This document shows, piece by piece, positions 19,401 through 29,355 of a stretch of 64,000 bases of DNA; position 1 is the first letter of the stretch; every line of letters begins with the position of its first letter. The notes below the pieces were generated by a model. The model worked only from the letters and a program-made list of their open reading frames with translations. It was not told the origin of the DNA and did no database searches. A program made the position numbers and the translations under genes. Origin of the DNA: Rapana venosa (taxonomy: Eukaryota > Mollusca > Gastropoda > Neogastropoda > Muricidae); assembly GCA_028751875.1 (NCBI GenBank), contig CM054153.1:25297513-25361512 (forward strand), in the 5' to 3' direction.

Positions 19401-19435
19401 ACATTCACCCTGCGCCTGTTGATGTTGCCTTGAAG

Positions 19436-19585
19436 GTGAAGATGGAGTTTGCGGAGAAGAAGGTCATGCCAGGAGCGGAGACGACGATTCGCCTGGAGGC
19501 ATCCTCGGGGTCTGTGTGCAGCCTGGGCGTAGTGGACAAGAGTGTGACCATCTTGGGCGGGGACCATCAGATCACTCCTGCCAAG
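19436..19585 (+). CDS. A2M-like: Exon 9: MG6
   Basis: 150 nt, phase 0/0, acceptor CCTTGAAG, donor GTCAGT. It encodes [40 protein letters not shown] and [10 protein letters not shown]. It matches the A2M MG6 strand VCALRAVDQSV-L, with the conserved Cys and the VDKSV motif. Confidence 0.94.
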
Positions 19586-19808
19586 GTCAGTTGGTTGGTT
19601 AGTCGGTCGGTCGGTTGGTTGGTCGGTTGGTCGGTTGGTTGGTCGGTTGGTTGGTCAGTCGGTTGGTTGGTTGGTTGGTCGGTTGGTTGGTTGGTTGGTC
19701 GGTCGGTGGGTTGGTTGGCTGGTTGGTCGGTCGGTTGGTTGGTTGGTTGGTTGGTTGGTCGGTTGGCTGGTTGTTGGTTGGTTGGTTGGTCGGTTGGTTG
19801 GTTGGTTG
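19586..19808 (+). repeat. (GGTT/GGTC)n tract starting at the exon 9 donor
   Basis: GGTTGGTTGGTCGGTT-type tetranucleotides begin about 5 nt after the donor GT. Regular GG pairs would allow two-layer G-quadruplexes in the RNA. Confidence 0.9.
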
Positions 19809-19854
19809 CGATGATTATGACGATGATGATGATGAATTAGGGGAAAGCGTGTTG

Positions 19855-20035
19855 TGGGAAGAGTGTGTGTGTGTGGGGAGGGGGTGGGGTGGTGGTGGTG
19901 GGGGTGTGGGTGGGGGGGGGGGGGGGGTGTGGGTGGGTGGGGGGGGGTGGGGGGAGGGGGGTTATAAGAGTGTGGGTGGTTGGGTGTGTGTGGGGTGGGG
20001 TTGGGTGTGTGTGGGGGATGTGTGTGTGCGTGCGT
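19855..20035 (+). repeat. G-rich (GGGTGGGGG)-type tract
   Basis: Long GGGG blocks separated by GT; C is nearly absent. Confidence 0.88.
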
Positions 20036-20039
20036 GCGT

Positions 20040-20230
20040 GTCAAGTCAAGTCAAGTCAAGTCAAAATTTTATTTCCAGATGGTACATTGAATAAGCAATG
20101 CATTTGCTTTTTTTCATCAAGCCATCTATCTAAGAACAAATTTCGATTTGATTATACTAAGACATTACGTTATTGCATCATTTACCGTTAACTTAAACCA
20201 GTAAAAAAAGAGGAAAAAATCGATAAGGAG
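20040..20230 (+). mobile_element. REP-2 copy
   Basis: Starts with four TCAAG units, then AAATTTTATTTCCAGATGGT, ATTGAATAAGCAATGCATTT and CATCAAGCCATCTATCTAAG, and ends AAAAAAGAGGAAAAAATCGA. Confidence 0.8.
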
Positions 20231-20259
20231 ATACATTGAAAGTACAAATTACCACATAT

Positions 20260-20425
20260 ACATATACATGCACACACATACTCATGCACGCCTGAGCGCG
20301 TGCGCGCTCACGTCCACACACACAGGGGGGGGGGGGGTGTGTGTGTTTGTGTGTGTGTGTGTGTGTGTGTTGTTTAACGTCTGTTCACTCTAAGTGATAT
20401 TAGACGAGTGTGTGTGCGTGTGCGT
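20260..20425 (+). repeat. CA/GT simple repeats with G run
   Basis: CACACA, then a G run at 20325-20336 and GTGTGT. The short repeated piece TTTAACGTCTGTTCACTCTA with GATATTAGACG lies at 20372-20407. Confidence 0.8.
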
Positions 20426-20464
20426 GAATTTGATAACTGAATCATAATATTTTGTGGAAAGTTG

Positions 20465-20565
20465 CATGGATGTAAATAGGTTGAGTGGAAGCACTTCGAT
20501 TTTTTTTTTGGGGGGGGGTTTAACTATATAGATACCAAGTTTTATTATTATTATTATTATTTATA
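20465..20565 (+). mobile_element. LINE-c-type tail, diverged
   Basis: GGTTGAGTGGAAGCACTTCG, AACTATATAGATACCAAG and (ATT)n; a T/G run interrupts the middle. Confidence 0.5.
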
Positions 20566-20611
20566 ATTTTGTGATTTTCATGAACAGAAGTAAAAATGAA
20601 CTGGTGGAGAA

Positions 20612-20780
20612 AAAAAATACATGCTACAGTATAAAGAGACAATGCTGTCACCTCTTTCTCCTCCCGTCCCTCCTCTTCTTCCCCTTTTTGTGAAGTGAAG
20701 AAAGAAAATAAACAAAAAGTGGCTGTATTTTGTATGTTTGCAGGTATTTGAGAAGTTAGCCGAGTATAGAAAAATGATAA
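20612..20780 (+). repeat. Decoy acceptor copy A of the exon 10 boundary
   Basis: AGACAATGCTGTCACCTC, a pyrimidine tract, GTGGCTGTATTTTG and ATGTTTGCAG followed by GTATTTGAGAAGTTAGCC. This duplicates the intron end and about 28 nt of exon 10, ending at GAGTATAG. The exon-like part soon reaches an in-frame stop and has no matching donor. Confidence 0.85.
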
Positions 20781-20930
20781 ATGCTACTACAGTGTGAGCA
20801 GACAATGCTGTCACTCCCTCCCCCACCCCCACCCCCTACCCCACCTTCCCCCTTTGAGAAGGGAAGAAATTTAAAAAAAAAAAAATGGCTGTAATTTGTT
20901 TATAGGTATTTGAGAAGTTGGCACAAAACA
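20781..20930 (+). repeat. Decoy acceptor copy B of the exon 10 boundary
   Basis: AGACAATGCTGTCACTCCCT, CCCCTTTGAGAAGGGAAG, ATGGCTGTAATTTGTTTATAG, then GTATTTGAGAAGTTGGCA. The acceptor is TATAG rather than GCAG. It is cut off by the REP-3 insertion. Confidence 0.85.
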
Positions 20931-21310
20931 TACAGTGATGTATGTTAGTCTGTCGTGTTCGACGATGACCTCCAAAATAGCAGAGGAGGCAGCTGCTGTT
21001 TCGGAAATTGGGCAGAAATTTGATTATAGTGGAGATGCCTTGCCCACAGTACATCCCCACTCTCTCAGCCAAGTGGGCATAAGGACAGTCAGCGTTGGAG
21101 ATGTTCTCCAAAGGCCAACCAGCCCCCAGGACTGCAGCACATCAGGACTGTGCGAGTCAAGCCTCCTAGTCAGAGAGTCATAGTCGATCACTAAAGACTA
21201 AGCTGTAAAGTGGATTTCCATGAATGGAAAAGCCACTGGTCATACAGCCTCTCACCTTGTTGTTGTTGCCCCCAGCGTCAATGGTTTAATCAAGAACTGT
21301 GATAAACCCC
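20931..21310 (+). mobile_element. REP-3 copy
   Basis: TGTCGTGTTCGACGATGACC, AGATTTGATTATAG-like text, GGAGATGCCTTGCCCACAGT, CTCAGCCAAGTGGGCATAAG, GGAGATGTTCTCCAAAGG and ATGGTTTAATCAAGAACTGT. The same element lies in reverse at 61065-61437. About 375 bp; class unknown. Confidence 0.8.
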
Positions 21311-21443
21311 AGGTGCTGACGGCACGATGATAGATAATAACAGTATGAGTCAACAGCGCTGTCGCTCCCTTCCCTCGCCCTGCTTTTGCGAAGGGACAGG
21401 AATAAACACCAAAACAAATGGCTGTGTTATGTTATGTTTGCAG

Positions 21444-21540
21444 GTGTTTGAGAAGCTGGCAGAGTATAGTCTGTCTACCCGGGGTGGCTACAGATACAGC
21501 TACTTCAGGTCGGATTCTGCCTACTGCAGAGAGAGACTTG
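21444..21540 (+). CDS. A2M-like: Exon 10: MG6 to pre-bait region
   Basis: 97 nt, phase 0 in, 1 out, acceptor ATGTTTGCAG, donor GTTAGT. It encodes VFEKLAEYSLSTRGGYRYSY and FRSDSAYCRERLG. It lies where A2M has the variable loop with VYNLLPE and a Cys, before the bait. Two decayed copies of its acceptor lie upstream (20612-20930). Confidence 0.88.
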
Positions 21541-21735
21541 GTTAGTAGTACTTTTGTTGTTGGTGTGGTTGGTGGTTGTTGTGGTGGTGGTTGTTGTTGT
21601 TTGTCTCTGAGTCGTCATTTCTTATCGTTCATTCTGTCTATCTGCTGTGATCCTTTCTTCTTTTTCCTTTCTGTCTGTCTGTCTCTGTCTCTCTCTCTCA
21701 TTCTCTCTCTCTCTTTTTTGTCTGTCTTTTCTTTT
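21541..21735 (+). repeat. G/T-rich then CT-rich tract
   Basis: GTTGTTGGTGTGGTTGGTGG and similar after the donor, then CTGTCTGTCTGTCTCTGTCT. Confidence 0.75.
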
Positions 21736-21849
21736 TGAGAAAAGATTTTCAGTTTTTCTGTTGTGCAACTACAAATTGATTGGATCACATTCGTGGGCTA
21801 AGGAGTACTGAAGTCTGTTCTGATGTTAACTCCAGGTGAAAAATCCCTT

Positions 21850-21928
21850 TATTCTTTTATTTCAATGATAATGGAATAAGCACTCGTATGCCTTTTTTTT
21901 TTTTTTTACATCTAGTCCCAGTGTGTAT
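21850..21928 (-). mobile_element. SINE-B copy, 3' part (split by LINE-a)
   Basis: ATTCTTTTATTTCAATGATA, ATGGAATAAGCACTCGTATG and CATCTAGTCCCAGTGTGTAT. The copy is interrupted exactly here and resumes at 22397 with TTTTGTAAATTTTGTCGTCC. Confidence 0.85.
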
Positions 21929-22396
21929 CTTCTTCTCCCTTTTTTGTCATGTTTCTCCCTGGGTAGGTTTGACTGATGAGCCTTCTCCATCTCTCTCTGT
22001 TTTGAGCTTCTTCCTTATTTATGCCCCTTTTTCTAAGATCATCTGCAATACAGGCAGCCTAGGTTTTGCTAGGTCTTCCCTTTGGTCTCTTTCCATCCAC
22101 TACGAAGTTCATTGCTCTTTTTATGATGTGGTGGTCTGCTTTCCATTAAACGTGCCCAAACCTGCACAGTCTTTTGCTACTAGCTACAGACTTCAGATCA
22201 TCAACTTTATACATTTTCCATAGTTCTTTATTTGTGATCCTGCCTTCCCATTTGATCTTTGTCATGTAGCGTAGCATTGGGTTTTCACAGCTCTTCAACA
22301 AACATTTGACGGTTTTTGTGAAAACCCATGTCTCCGAACCATACAGGAGAACAGGTCTAATGCAGGCCTTGTATATCAGATAGCGTCTCTCCAGTA
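21929..22396 (-). mobile_element. LINE-a fragment nested inside a SINE-B copy
   Basis: In reverse complement it runs from ERRYLIYKACIRPVLLYGSE through TWVFTKTVKCLLKSCEN, MLRYMTKIKWEGRI and KRLCRFGHV, then a degraded KRPKGRPSKTW segment, to GGGAGAAACATGACAAAAAA and a short GAAG tail. Several frameshifts and stops are present. Confidence 0.85.
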
Positions 22397-22664
22397 GGAT
22401 TTTGTAAATTTTGTCGTCCATTCCCACAGGCAGACAAAAGCCTACTCTTCTGAAAAGCGAATTTTAACGTGTGCTCAAAATGTTCTGTATGCATTCGCAC
22501 ACAGGACCTCGGTTTATAGTCTCATCCAAAGGACTTTAGGGGAGGAGTGGAGTCGGTACTGATGTTAACTCCAGAAGAAAAATCCTCTTGAACGAGATCC
22601 GAACCCGGGTCAGCAGATGGCGAGCGCAACACTCTTAACCACCACCAGGCTATCCCGTCCCCCC
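22397..22664 (-). mobile_element. SINE-B copy, 5' part (split by LINE-a)
   Basis: Continues the SINE at 21850: CTCGGTTTATAGTCTCATCC, TTAACTCCAG, B box in GAACCCGGGTC, and AGGCTATCCCGTCCCCCC at its head. Confidence 0.85.
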
Positions 22665-22760
22665 TTGAATGGGCATCTTGGTGATGGCTCAAATCTGGGT
22701 TCGAACCCGGGCCATCAGATCACGAGTGCAAACCTCTGGAGCTCTAACCAAGGAACAGGA
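22665..22760 (-). mobile_element. tRNA-like SINE head fragment
   Basis: GGGTTCGAACCCGGGCCATC (B box), CAGATCACGAG and CTCTAACCAAGG resemble the head of a SINE-B-type element in reverse. Confidence 0.6.
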
Positions 22761-23498
22761 ACACCACCACTACCACCCAAAACATTAAAAAGAAAGAACC
22801 CCCCACCCCCCAAAAAAACCCAACTCAAACAAACCCCAACACCCTTGTATATGACAAACTAGGACTTTTGCAGAGCTCTCGTGCTTGCTTGGGCAGGCCT
22901 CGCACAAGTTGCTTTCAGAATTGTATACTATAATAGGGGGGTGGGGGGTGGCTCGAAGAGCTCAAGTGGGATGACTTATGTGCCAGTAAGCATTCAAATT
23001 CTGAATTCACAATGATGTTGAATACCTCGTTTTTACATTTCTCTGAATTACTTGCCTGATTGTCTTTAATTCATATATTGGTGTACGTGTTGTGTATGTG
23101 CGTGTGTAAAAAATAAGTTTTTATGTCTTCTAGTCAATGGGTTTAACATTGTGTTCACAATTGATGCGTGTGTATGTGTGTGTGCACATGTGTGTGTGCG
23201 CATGCGTGCATGTGTGTGTGTTTGTGTGTGTGTGTGTTCGTGACATTTTATTTGAAGTCATTTTTGAATGTTTGAACCAATACGAAATATAGCTTTTTTT
23301 GTGTCTTTGAGATTTTTGATACGTATCAATCTTTCTGTCAGTATTGTAATTGCCCTTCATGGGATGATTTAAGCGTTTTCCGACTTAACTCGACTTGACC
23401 ACGGTCCCCAAATCGGAGCGATTTCTGCTAGGACTATGCTAGAATTTCCAGGCCGCAAACCCGAACTTTTGGAAGGAAAGCATCGCCGTTTGTTTCAG
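22761..23498 (+). other. Intron 10 3' part, mostly unique
   Basis: AC-rich start, a G run near 22937-22950, (GT)n around 23160-23240, then mixed sequence to the TTGTTTCAG acceptor. No coding segment seen. Confidence 0.5.
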
Positions 23499-23617
23499 GG
23501 GACAAGGAAGAGGGGCCGGCGGGCCCCCCTGGGCAGGAAGGGGAACCCCTGCAGCCGTGGGAGTACTCCTACCGCTCCTACTCCTCCAACTATGTGGACG
23601 CCATAGAGGCTTTCAAG
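23499..23617 (+). CDS. A2M-like: Exon 11: pre-bait region with Gly-X-Y triplets
   Basis: 119 nt; 2 nt complete a Gly codon, phase 0 out; acceptor TTTCAG, donor GTGATA. It encodes DKEEGPAGPPGQEGEPLQPW and EYSYRSYSSNYVDAIEAFK. The second half matches the A2M helix before FL-DMGL-AFTN. The first half has four successive Gly-X-Y triplets (GPA GPP GQE GEP), unusual for this family. Confidence 0.88.
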
Positions 23618-23624
23618 GTGATAG

Positions 23625-23770
23625 TGTGTGTTGTGGTGAGATGTGGGGTGGTGTGGGTGGGTGGGGATGTTGGTGTGGGATGGTGGGGTGTTGTGGGGTG
23701 TGGGTGGGGTGTTGGTGTGTGTGTGTAGGTGGGGTGTGAAGGTAGGTTGGTGGGGTTGGTGTGTGGTGTG
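23625..23770 (+). repeat. G/T-rich tract after the exon 11 donor
   Basis: GTGTTGTGGTGAGATGTGGG and similar; almost no C. Confidence 0.88.
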
Positions 23771-24545
23771 TAGTAGTTGTAGTAGTAGTTGTAGTATGTA
23801 GTAGTTGTAGTAGTAGTAGGAAGAAAAAGAAGAAGAAGAAGAGAGGAGGAGGAGGAGAAGTAGTAGTTGTAGTAGTTTTAGTAGTTGTAGTAGTAGTGGG
23901 AGGAGGAGGAGGAGTTGCAGTTGTTGAGTTGTAGTATTGTAGTAGTTGTAGTAGTAGTAGTAGTAGAAGAAGAAAAAGAAGGAGGAGAAGTAGTAGTAGT
24001 AGTTGTAGTAGTAGTAGTAATAATAGTAGTAGTAGTAGTAGTAGTAGTAGTTGTAGTAGGAAGGAGTAGTAGTAGTAGAAGAAGGAGGAGTAGTAGTAGT
24101 TGTAGTAGTAGTTGAAGTAGTAGTAGTAGTAGTTGTAGTAGGAAGGAGTAGGAGTAGTAGTAGTAGAAGAAGGAGGAGTAGTAGTAGTTGTAGTAGTAGT
24201 TGAAGTAGTAGTAGTTGTAGTAGTAGTAGTTGTAGTAGTAGTTGTTGTAGTAGTAGTTGTAGTAGGAAGGAGTAGAGTTAGTAGTAGAAGAAGGAGGAGT
24301 AGTAGTAGTTGTAGTAGTAGTTGAAGTAGTAGTAGTTGTAGTAGTAGTAGTTGTAGTAGTAGTTGTTGTAGTAGTAGTTGTAGCTGTTGTAGTAGTAGTT
24401 GTAGTAGTAGTTGTTGTAGTTGTAGTTGTTGTAGTAGTAGTAGTTGTTGTAGTTGTTGTAGTACTAGTTGTAGTAGTAGTTGTTATAGTAGTAGTAGTTG
24501 TTGTAGTAGTAGTAATAGTTGTAATAGTAGTAGTAGTAGTCTTTG
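23770..24545 (+). repeat. (GTA/GTT)n trinucleotide tract, ~775 bp
   Basis: GTAGTAGTAGTTGTAGTAGT with embedded (GAA)n/(GGA)n blocks. C is nearly absent on the + strand. Higher-order units of about 90-130 bp repeat, e.g. GTAGGAAGGAGTAG at 24055, 24138 and 24262. Confidence 0.92.
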
Positions 24546-24559
24546 ATGGGTGGCATGGC

Positions 24560-25030
24560 CCCACTCCCAGTGTGTGTTGTGTTGTATGTGTTGTATGTGT
24601 TGTGTTGTGGTGTGTTGAGGTTTGTGTTGTGTGTTTGAGGTGTGTGTGTGTTGTGTGGTGGGATGGGGTGGGTTGCGTGTGGTGTGGTGGTAGGGTGTGT
24701 GTGTGTGGTTGTACTGTGTTTGAGGATGTGTGGTGTGTGGTGGGATGGGGTGGGTGGGAGTGTGTGTGTGTTTTGTGTTGTGTTGTGCTGGGGTGTGTGT
24801 GTTGTGTTGTGTGTGTGTGTGTGTGTTTGTATGTATGTGTGTGTTGTTTTGTGAGTGTGTGTGTGTTGCGATGTTTTGTTTTGTTGGTGGTAGTTGTTGT
24901 TGCTGTATTGTGTGTTTAGATGTTGGGGATGTGTGTGTGTGGTTGGGTGGGATTAGTGGGTGTGAGTGTGTGTGGTTATGTATATGAGAGAGAGTGTGTG
25001 TGTGTGGGTGGGTGTGGGGTTGTATAGAGA
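24560..25030 (+). repeat. G/T-rich (TGTGTTG)-type tract
   Basis: TGTGTTGTGTTGTATGTGTT and GGGATGGGGTGGG blocks, about 470 bp, very few C. Confidence 0.9.
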
Positions 25031-25119
25031 GAGACACATAGTGTGTGTGTATATATATTTGGGGGGTGGGGGTGGGGCAGAAATCATTGTGCAGTTTCTA
25101 GAAGTATGCATTCATGCAT

Positions 25120-25160
25120 GCACCCCCCCCCCCCCCCCACACACACACACACACACATAC
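25120..25160 (+). repeat. Poly-C and (CA)n
   Basis: C run followed by CACACACA. Confidence 0.85.
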
Positions 25161-25161
25161 T

Positions 25162-25258
25162 TTTGCTGGTAGGAATGGGTGACAAAACTGACAATATCAC
25201 ATACACACAGGAACTGGATGCACCTGAGTGCTTTTTCCATCATCCCTGAAATAAGATA
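25162..25258 (+). mobile_element. SINE-B 3' fragment
   Basis: GCTGGTAGGAATGGGTGACA, CATACACACAGGAACTGGAT, CACCTGAGTGCTTTTTCCAT and CATCCCTGAAATAAG. Confidence 0.65.
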
Positions 25259-25339
25259 ACATATAAAACACACACACACATGCGCACATGCACACACACA
25301 CAGAGCAAACAGACAACGCAATCACTTATATCCAGAAAT

Positions 25340-25742
25340 TTCTCTCTCTCTCTCACCCTCCCTCCCTCTCTGTCCTCTCTCTCTCTCTCTCTCCCTCTCC
25401 CTCTCTCTCCCCCCTCTCCCCCATCTCCCCCTCCCTCTCTACCCCTTTCTCTCCCCCCCCTCTCTCTCACCCTCCCTCTCTACCCCATCTCTCTGCCCCC
25501 TCCCCCTCTCTCTCTCCCACTCTCACCCCCCTCTCACCCCCTCCCTCTCTCCCCTCTCCCTTTCTCCCCTCTCCCTTCCACTTCCCTCTCTCCCCCTCCA
25601 CCTCTCCCCCTCCCCTCCTCCACCTCTCCCCCTCCCCTCCTCCACCTCTCCCCCTCCCCCTCTCCTCCTCCTCCCCCCTACCCCCTCCCCCTCCCTCTCT
25701 ACCCCCCCCCTCCCTCCCTCTCTCCTCCCCTCTCTTTTACCC
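25340..25742 (+). repeat. C/T-rich (CCCTCT)n tract before exon 12
   Basis: About 400 bp of CTCTCT, CCCCTCTCC and CCTCCACCTCTCCCC units without G. It ends 58 bp before the exon 12 acceptor and faces the G-rich tracts at the other end of the intron. Confidence 0.93.
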
Positions 25743-25800
25743 ACTCCACACCCACTGGTCACTAAATCAAGTCGATTGGCTCGTCGTGTCCCCCTTATAG

Positions 25801-25876
25801 CAAATGGGAATGTTGGTGCTGACCAATTTGGATGTCGAGACCAGACCTTGTAGCTGGAATCACCCCGTCTACCTGG
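25801..25876 (+). CDS. A2M-like: Exon 12: helix before the bait
   Basis: 76 nt, phase 0 in, 1 out, acceptor CCCTTATAG, donor GTAAGC. It encodes QMGMLVLTNLDVETRPCSWN and HPVYL plus one base. It matches A2M (DMGLKAFTN followed by a Cys). Its phase-1 end must join an exon that starts with 2 nt, which fits 13a and 13b. Confidence 0.9.
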
Positions 25877-26015
25877 GTAAGCCATTCCGTTAACAACGTC
25901 TTTTGTGCGCGTGCGTGTGTGTGTGTGTGTGTGTCTTTTAGTTCGTCTGCCTGTTCTTGTCGTCGTTGTTTGTTTTTTGAGCCACCTGAGTGTTACCAAT
26001 TGTGAAATTTTTGAG

Positions 26016-26203
26016 TAAAAAGGTAAAGGAGTCCCATAACCTATAAGGTCGTAGGGGAGCGAGGCGTCAGAGACCTCACTTCTCTAGCGCCAGCATATTG
26101 AGGGCTGCGGTGCCCATCTCCTCTCCCTCGCTGCTTTACCTTCCCTGACCCTAAAGAGGGCAGGTACCCATTTACAGCTGGGGGAACTGTACTGAAGCCA
26201 AGG
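26016..26203 (-). mobile_element. SINE-A copy, 5'-truncated
   Basis: Reverse of the family 3' half: AAGGTAAAGGAGTCCCATAA, CTTCTCTAG, CTCCCTCGCTGCTTTACC, GTACCCATTTACAGCTGG and CTGTACTGAAGCCAAGG. Confidence 0.85.
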
Positions 26204-26209
26204 TGTGAG

Positions 26210-26600
26210 CCATTGCGAGACAGTAGGAATGAATGAAAAAAATGTTTTTAAAAAAATGCACGCAGACACACACAGACGAATGACTTTTGGGTGGGGGGTG
26301 TAGAGTGGAGCGGGTATTGATAATAACTCCAGAGGGAAAACATTTTTGAGTATGCGACCATGTTTTTGGTTTGTTTTGGGCCGGCCGTGAAGGTAGCCAC
26401 ATTCCGACTTTGGGGATGATGTTGCAAGTTTGTTTGTTGATGGGGGTAGAGGTATAAGTAGTGTGAGTTGTAAAACAGAAGTTTGGGTTGGTTGGTTGGT
26501 TTGTTTGCAGGGTTTTTTGTTGTTGTTGTAGTTTGTTGTTCCTCGGGTTAGTTAGTGCTCTGAGGTTTACCAATGGTGAGGTTTTGTTTTATTATGCGGC
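26210..26600 (-). mobile_element. SINE-C relics
   Basis: Degraded pieces such as GTATGCGACCATG, GAAGGTAGCCACATTCCGAC, TTTGGGGATGATG and GCTCTGAGGTTTACCAATGG, which match SINE-C 3' segments in reverse. Confidence 0.4.
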
Positions 26601-26689
26601 TGTTTTTTGTTTTTTTAACCCACAGTTAAGGTAGCTATATTCCGTCTTCTGGGGATGATGTTTAAACGTGACACAGGTCTGCGTGCATT

Positions 26690-26925
26690 TTTTAAAAATA
26701 CATTTTTTCATTCATTCTTACCGGCTCGCAATGGCCTATTCTTTAAAAAACAACGCAGAGGAGGTTTTAACGTGTGTGCAAGATGTTCTGCATGCATTCA
26801 CCACACAGGACCTGGGTTTGTAGTCGCGAGTTGAAAGACTTTGGGTGGGGGGAGTAGAGTGGGTATTGATAACTCCAGAGGGAAAAATCCCCTTGAACGA
26901 GCATCTTGGTAGTGGCTCGAAATGT
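26690..26925 (-). mobile_element. SINE-B copy, diverged
   Basis: TCATTCTTACCGGCTCGCAA, AATGGCCTATTCTTT, GTGTGTGCAAGATGTTCTGC, GATAACTCCAGAGGGAAAAA and CCCCTTGAACGAGCATCTTG. Confidence 0.75.
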
Positions 26926-27453
26926 TGATTCTGTAATTGTGTATCATTTATCTGCTCTTATTTAATTTTTTGTTTTATAAGGGTTGGGTGGGTGGTTCTA
27001 TGTTTATTACTTTTTTTCTGTATGCATGTGTATATATAGTTATGTGGTGTTTGTTTAGAAACTGAATTTAAGGTTTAAAAAAACACACAGCAAAAATATG
27101 AATTTTAAGGTTTTTGTTTCCCCCTTCTAAAATTAGCAAAGTATAGATTCTGAAGTTTGGAAAGTGAATTTTTTATCCCTTTTTTTTGCTTTTTTGTTTT
27201 TTAACAAATATTTATATATATCTTCTTGAATATCTGTATCGCATATGTAGGCCCTTTCTATTTATCCTACATCTTTCTATATTTACCTACTATTTATCTA
27301 TCTACTTGTCTTTTTATCCCCTTTCATGGTATTGCTAATCTTAATTTTTTTTCTTTTATGATACTGGTCTGTTATAACGTTGTCATTTTTCAATTTGCAT
27401 CTTCTGTTTTCACACTGTTTTACTCTGTGTCTTAGTATGTTACTGTGTGTGCG

Positions 27454-27485
<32 letters not shown>

Positions 27486-28690
27486 TGTGTGCGTGTGTGT
27501 TTGTGTGCGTGCATGTGTGTTTGTGTGCGTGCATGTGTGTGTGGTGTGTGTGTGGTGTTCATGTGTGTGTGTGTATTATGTGTATATATATATATATATA
27601 GTCTATATAATGTGTACATATATGTCCCTATTCATGCTTACGTACAATTTTCACTTGGCCGCTCCATGCACTGTGTGTGCATGCACACATTTTTCTGAAA
27701 ATGCCGAAATTTTGTAATTATGCCTGCCTAACAGCTGAATTTGAGGATACAGTCACATATTTTTGTTTTTCCTACAAAAAAACCTCCCTGGGAGTATATA
27801 CTTCTCTGTAACTCTCTTTCTGCATGCTGAGATCTAAACCATTTGCTTCCTGCAGTGATCGGTTTTGTTCATGTGAAAAGTTTGACCCCTTTCTGCTGCA
27901 TTTTGCTTATTTCTCTCTCTCTCTCTACCCTGTTCTTGTGCTGGTTGAAAATCTTTCTTTCTTCTCTTTTTTACTCCCCCCCTTCCCCCCCATCCTAAAG
28001 AATCTTAACTTATAGTCATTGTAGAAAAATGGTAAACGTAGACTAGTAATGAATTAAGAGTTGAAGAAATTTCATATTGAATGTTAGACTTCGGAAATAT
28101 TGTTTAAAAAAAAATTTGAAATCAACAAACCAATGTTGTCCAGAATTATTTTTGTTCAGAATATATTATATGGAACCCATTATCATTTCAAATTTACCCA
28201 TAATTTTGTGTGTGAAGAAAGTGAAAATACTGTGATGGATTCAAATTTTACTCCCCCTCCCACCCCGTGAGGGATAAAGGATCAGGATTTTTGCTACCAT
28301 GCTGATTAACTTACAGGCCCCCCGCTATTGCTTTACTCCTCTGTCGTGCATGCAACAAGAGATGAATCGCGCATGTGTAAAGATCTTGTATGCCATATTT
28401 CTGTCCGTTAGGTTGTAGGAGCATGAAGAACGTCCAGCATAGACCCAGATAGTTTCCGAACACATCAGTTTGACTGTTGATCCTAACTCCTGCTGTGTCA
28501 TATTCACAGTCGATGCAGGGTATTTTTTTTTAATATACAGATTATTGATCTAACTCCTGCTATGTCAGTTTCACAGTAGATGCAGGGTATTATATATATA
28601 TGCAGAATATCTTGTGTCTGTTCCACCTTTGGAAAAACGACCAAAAAACCTGGTAAATTGTCACAGTTTTTTGCTTGCAGATAATGAAAA
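26926..28690 (+). other. Intron 12, AT-rich stretch
   Basis: Mostly unique AT-rich DNA with (GT)n at about 27440-27600, (TA)n at 27585-27600, and a ~75 bp direct duplication (CTAACTCCTGCT(G/A)TGTCA, GATGCAGGGTATT) at 28470-28592. No coding segment seen. Confidence 0.55.
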
Positions 28691-28764
28691 GTGGATTAAT
28701 CTTCGCACAGAAGAAGAAAAAAAGTTAATTTCAGGAGAGCAGAAAGCGTTTGAACATTACACAC

Positions 28765-29170
28765 TTAACAAAACTTCTAAAAAGATTCTTTTTTCTAGCA
28801 CTTATGTCAGTCTGTTGATAGTTTGAAAAAAAAGATATATCTTAACAAAACTTCTGAGGAAAAAAAGAGATTATTCTAGCAATTATGTCGGTCCGTTGAT
28901 AGTTTAAAAAAAAGATATTTCTTAACAAAACTTCTGGGAAAAAAAAAGATTATTATTTTAGCAATTTTGTCAGTCAGTTGATATTTTTAAAAATGGATAT
29001 TTTAACAACATTGATAGTTTTTAAAAAAACCTGGATATTTTAACAACATTGATAGTTTTTTTTAAAAAAACAACAGATATTTTAACAACATTGATAGTTT
29101 TAAAAAACCCCGGATATTTTAACCAACATTGATAGTTTTTACCAAAAAAACCCAACCCGGATATTTTAAC
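28765..29170 (+). repeat. Two tandem arrays before exon 13a
   Basis: First a ~75 bp unit with TTAACAAAACTTCT, TAGCA(C/A)TTATGTC and GTTGATAGTTT (three copies, 28765-28990). Then a ~37 bp unit with GGATATTTTAACAACATTGA and TAGTTTTTAAAAAA (about five copies, 28990-29170). Confidence 0.8.
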
Positions 29171-29240
29171 ACCATACGTACCGTGATGATGAACTGATGG
29201 CAGCTGTGTGTATGAATACTCCTGGGATGACTACTTACAG

Positions 29241-29355
29241 CGGTGCCGATGGAGCGAGAGCTGGCCGGAGTGGACGTCGCTCTCTCCGCTCCCGGTCAGG
29301 ACAAAGTACGCTCCGAGTTCCCGGAAACCTGGTTATGGGACTTGGTGGTAGTGGG
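29241..29355 (+). CDS. A2M-like: Exon 13a: bait region and FPETWLWD
   Basis: 115 nt; 2 nt complete an Ala codon, phase 2 out; acceptor TACTTACAG, donor GTAGGT. It encodes VPMERELAGVDVALSAPGQD, KVRSEFPETWLWDLVVV and the first 2 nt of a Gly codon. FPETW(I/L)WDL directly follows the protease-bait loop in A2M, so the residues before it form the C-terminal bait. This version has three acidic residues, two Arg and one Lys before FPETW. Confidence 0.92.

Noticed and set aside
23878..24564. Poly-Thr frame of 228 codons on the minus strand
   Set aside because: Translation of the (GTA)n trinucleotide tract.
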